The translations under genes were made by a program, and so were the position numbers. A stretch of DNA of 7,932 nt from Gammaproteobacteria bacterium (GTDB taxonomy: Bacteria > Pseudomonadota > Gammaproteobacteria > Steroidobacterales > Steroidobacteraceae). The stretch lies in contig PMNQ01000181.1 in assembly GCA_003162555.1 (NCBI GenBank), positions 291 through 8,222 of the forward strand, in the 5' to 3' direction. A model generated the notes under the pieces. The model was not told where the DNA came from. It saw nothing but the letters and a program-made list of their open reading frames with translations, and made no database searches. Shown here in pieces: positions 6,450 to 7,932 of this stretch (position 1 is its first letter; each line of letters starts with the position of its first letter).

Positions 6450-7932
6450 ATGAAGGCGCCCCGCTTCGGCTTCAGCATCGCCGTCGACCGGCACGGTCCG
6501 TTGAGCCTGCAGCAGCAGGTGCGGCAGCGAATCATCGACGCCCTGAGCCACGGCGTGCTGCGCCCGGGGCGCCGCCTGCCCTCAACCCGCCTGCTGGCAA
6601 CACAGACCGGTCTGTCGCGCAATACGATAACACTGGCTTACGACGCGCTGCTGGCCGAAGGACACCTGGAGAGCCGCGCGCGCAGTGGCATTTACGTACC
6701 GGCCAAGGCGCCGGTCGAGCGCGTGACGACCGGCCGCCGCGGCTTGCGCCGCGCCGCGGCGCCAGGCGAACGCGGTTCGGCGCCAAAAGAAGAACCCGGC
6801 TTTCGCGTGCCGCCGAACTGGCTGCAGTATCCACATCCATTCATCGACGGTTGCATCGAGCCCGAACTGCTGCCTATAGAAGGCTGGCGCGAGGCTTTGC
6901 GGCTGTCGTTTTCCAAGCAGGATCTGCTGCGCTGGGGCACGACTGGCGGGGATTCCGACGACGCGCGCTTCGTCGACGAGCTGCGCACCAAGGTGCTGCC
7001 ATCCTGGGGCCTGGATGCGGGACCCGATGAAGTGCTCGGCACGGTCTCGATACAGCAGGCGCTGCACCTGGTCATGAGCGCGCTCATCGAACGCGGTACT
7101 CCCGTGGTATTCGATTCTGGCATCGACGGCGAAGTGCAGCGGCAGGCGCTCGCGCGCGGCGCGACGCTGGCGCCTTTGCGCTGGGAAGGGTCGGGTGCCA
7201 AGCTCACCGCGCCGCTGCCGCGCGGCGCCGTGCTGCTGGTCGGCTCGCGCCGCGCCACACCGGGCACGATCCGCAGCCGTGAGCGCGCCGCAGCGCTCCT
7301 GCATGGCGCGGTGGAGAGCCACGCGACGATCATCGAGTGCGTCCACGGCGCCGACCTGCTCGAGCCGGCGCACGAGACGATCACATTGCGGAGCCTGGCG
7401 CGCGGCGAGCATGTCGTCTCGGTCGGCGGCCTGGCGGCGGTAACCGCACTGGGCACCGCGCCCGGCGTGGTGCACGGCGACGCGCGGCTGATCGAGCAGA
7501 TCCGCGCGCTGCGGCGCCACTCCGGCGCCGAGTTTCCGGGTGGCATGCAGCGCGCCTGGGCCTATTTCATCGGCCTCGGCCACTACGCCGGCGCTCTGGC
7601 GCGCGCCAACGTGCGGCTGCTCGAGCGGCGCACGGCACTGCGCGACGCACTGAACCACTACCTGCACCGCTTCGTGCGCATCGAGACGCGCCCCGGCTCG
7701 AGCGCCTACTGGATCAGCGGCGGCCCGCAGTGGAACGCCGCGCAGGTGGCACGCGCCGCCGCCAACGTCGGCGTGCTGATCGAGCCGATCTCGGCCGCCG
7801 GCGAGAGCGCGCAGTTCTGCATGGGCGTTACCAGCATTCGCACCGAACGGATCCGCGCGGGCGTGCAGGAGCTGGCGCGCATCGTGCGCGCCGATCCAAA
7901 ACTGGGCTCGCGCACGCTGCGCGAGGAGACGG
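6450..7932 (+). CDS. MocR/GntR-type regulator with degenerate aminotransferase-like domain (partial, no stop in window)
   Basis: The frame is open from ATG at 6450 to the right edge, giving 494 codons with no stop; family members are usually 450-520 residues, so little should be missing. Residues 17-84 are a GntR-type winged helix: LRPGRRLPSTRLLA, then GLSRNTITLAYDALLAEG, then RSGIYV. After a basic, alanine-rich linker (85-115) comes a fold-type-I aminotransferase-like domain, recognisable from FIDGCIEPELLPIEGW, SIQQALHLVMSAL and the C-terminal VGVLIEPIS and IRAGVQELARIV. In active family members this domain binds PLP and senses an amine or amino acid. Here the key residues are changed. The EDDYD motif reads ECVHG (296-300), the SK-x-L-x-P lysine motif reads AAVTAL (329-334) with Ala330 in the lysine position, and the substrate arginine of RLGF reads CMGV (457-460). 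It likely regulates the divergent MFS gene and itself, and possibly the hydrolase-receptor operon. The effector is unknown. Confidence 0.82.
   Translation, partial: MKAPRFGFSIAVDRHGPLSLQQQVRQRIIDALSHGVLRPGRRLPSTRLLATQTGLSRNTITLAYDALLAEGHLESRARSGIYVPAKAPVERVTTGRRGLRRAAAPGERGSAPKEEPGFRVPPNWLQYPHPFIDGCIEPELLPIEGWREALRLSFSKQDLLRWGTTGGDSDDARFVDELRTKVLPSWGLDAGPDEVLGTVSIQQALHLVMSALIERGTPVVFDSGIDGEVQRQALARGATLAPLRWEGSGAKLTAPLPRGAVLLVGSRRATPGTIRSRERAAALLHGAVESHATIIECVHGADLLEPAHETITLRSLARGEHVVSVGGLAAVTALGTAPGVVHGDARLIEQIRALRRHSGAEFPGGMQRAWAYFIGLGHYAGALARANVRLLERRTALRDALNHYLHRFVRIETRPGSSAYWISGGPQWNAAQVARAAANVGVLIEPISAAGESAQFCMGVTSIRTERIRAGVQELARIVRADPKLGSRTLREET

Noticed and set aside
5143..6453. 436-residue open frame on the plus strand
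   Set aside because: It lies exactly antisense to the MFS gene, its product is rich in Arg, His, Gln and Gly with no recognisable fold, and such frames are expected opposite GC-rich genes. The MFS reading has clear membrane segments and a good ribosome-binding site.
6170..7030. 286-residue open frame on the plus strand covering the MFS start and the MocR N-terminus
   Set aside because: It crosses the divergent promoter region in a different frame from the MocR gene and yields Arg/Ala-rich low-complexity sequence. The winged helix is encoded in the frame starting at 6450.
6582..7667. 361-residue open frame on the minus strand opposite the MocR gene
   Set aside because: The plus-strand reading has a clear winged helix and aminotransferase-like fold throughout. 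The antisense product has no recognisable motif.
1..7932. tRNA or rRNA genes, CRISPR arrays, insertion sequences or phage genes
   Set aside because: I saw no regularly spaced repeats, no transposase or integrase motifs and no tRNA-like or rRNA stretch. Almost all the DNA is accounted for by six genes and two short intergenic regions.

Overview
This is a GC-rich window (roughly 65% G+C by eye) with dense, GC-biased coding. The gene types suggest a Gram-negative proteobacterium: a TonB-dependent outer-membrane receptor, a TPR-sulfotransferase, a MocR-type regulator and the start of a YheS-like ABC-F ATPase. The receptor style recalls Steroidobacter, Xanthomonad or Sphingomonad relatives, but no 16S or other taxonomic marker is present, so the lineage is a weak inference.

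Layout. At the left edge (45 to 1, minus strand) are the first 15 codons of an ABC-F ATPase. A 168-bp divergent intergenic region follows, with a possible promoter and two perfect small palindromes. Next comes a tight plus-strand operon of three genes: a nitrilase-superfamily C-N hydrolase (214-1080, TTG start), a TonB-dependent receptor (1077-3524, ATGA overlap with the hydrolase) and a TPR-sulfotransferase (3538-5142, 13-bp gap, GTG start). An MFS transporter (6354-5107) lies on the minus strand and overlaps the sulfotransferase tail by 36 bp, tail to tail. A 95-bp divergent promoter region (6355-6449) carries an exact 9-bp direct repeat. The last gene, on the plus strand, is a MocR-family regulator (from 6450) that runs off the right edge.

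How the genes may work together. The three-gene operon reads like an uptake-and-modification unit: an outer-membrane receptor, a cytoplasmic hydrolase that would cleave an amide, nitrile or carbamoyl bond, and a putative PAPS-dependent sulfotransferase. The MFS permease and the divergent MocR regulator look like a transporter with its own regulator, possibly acting on the same compound. The substrate cannot be read from the sequence.

The most unusual feature is the MocR protein. Its winged-helix DNA-binding domain is well preserved, but its aminotransferase-like domain has lost the PLP-binding lysine (Ala at residue 330) and the aspartate, tyrosine and arginine that normally hold the cofactor and substrate. 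It is probably a pseudo-enzyme sensor that uses PLP differently or not at all. The two GGTCCAGTC repeats, 23 bp apart, are a good candidate for its operator.
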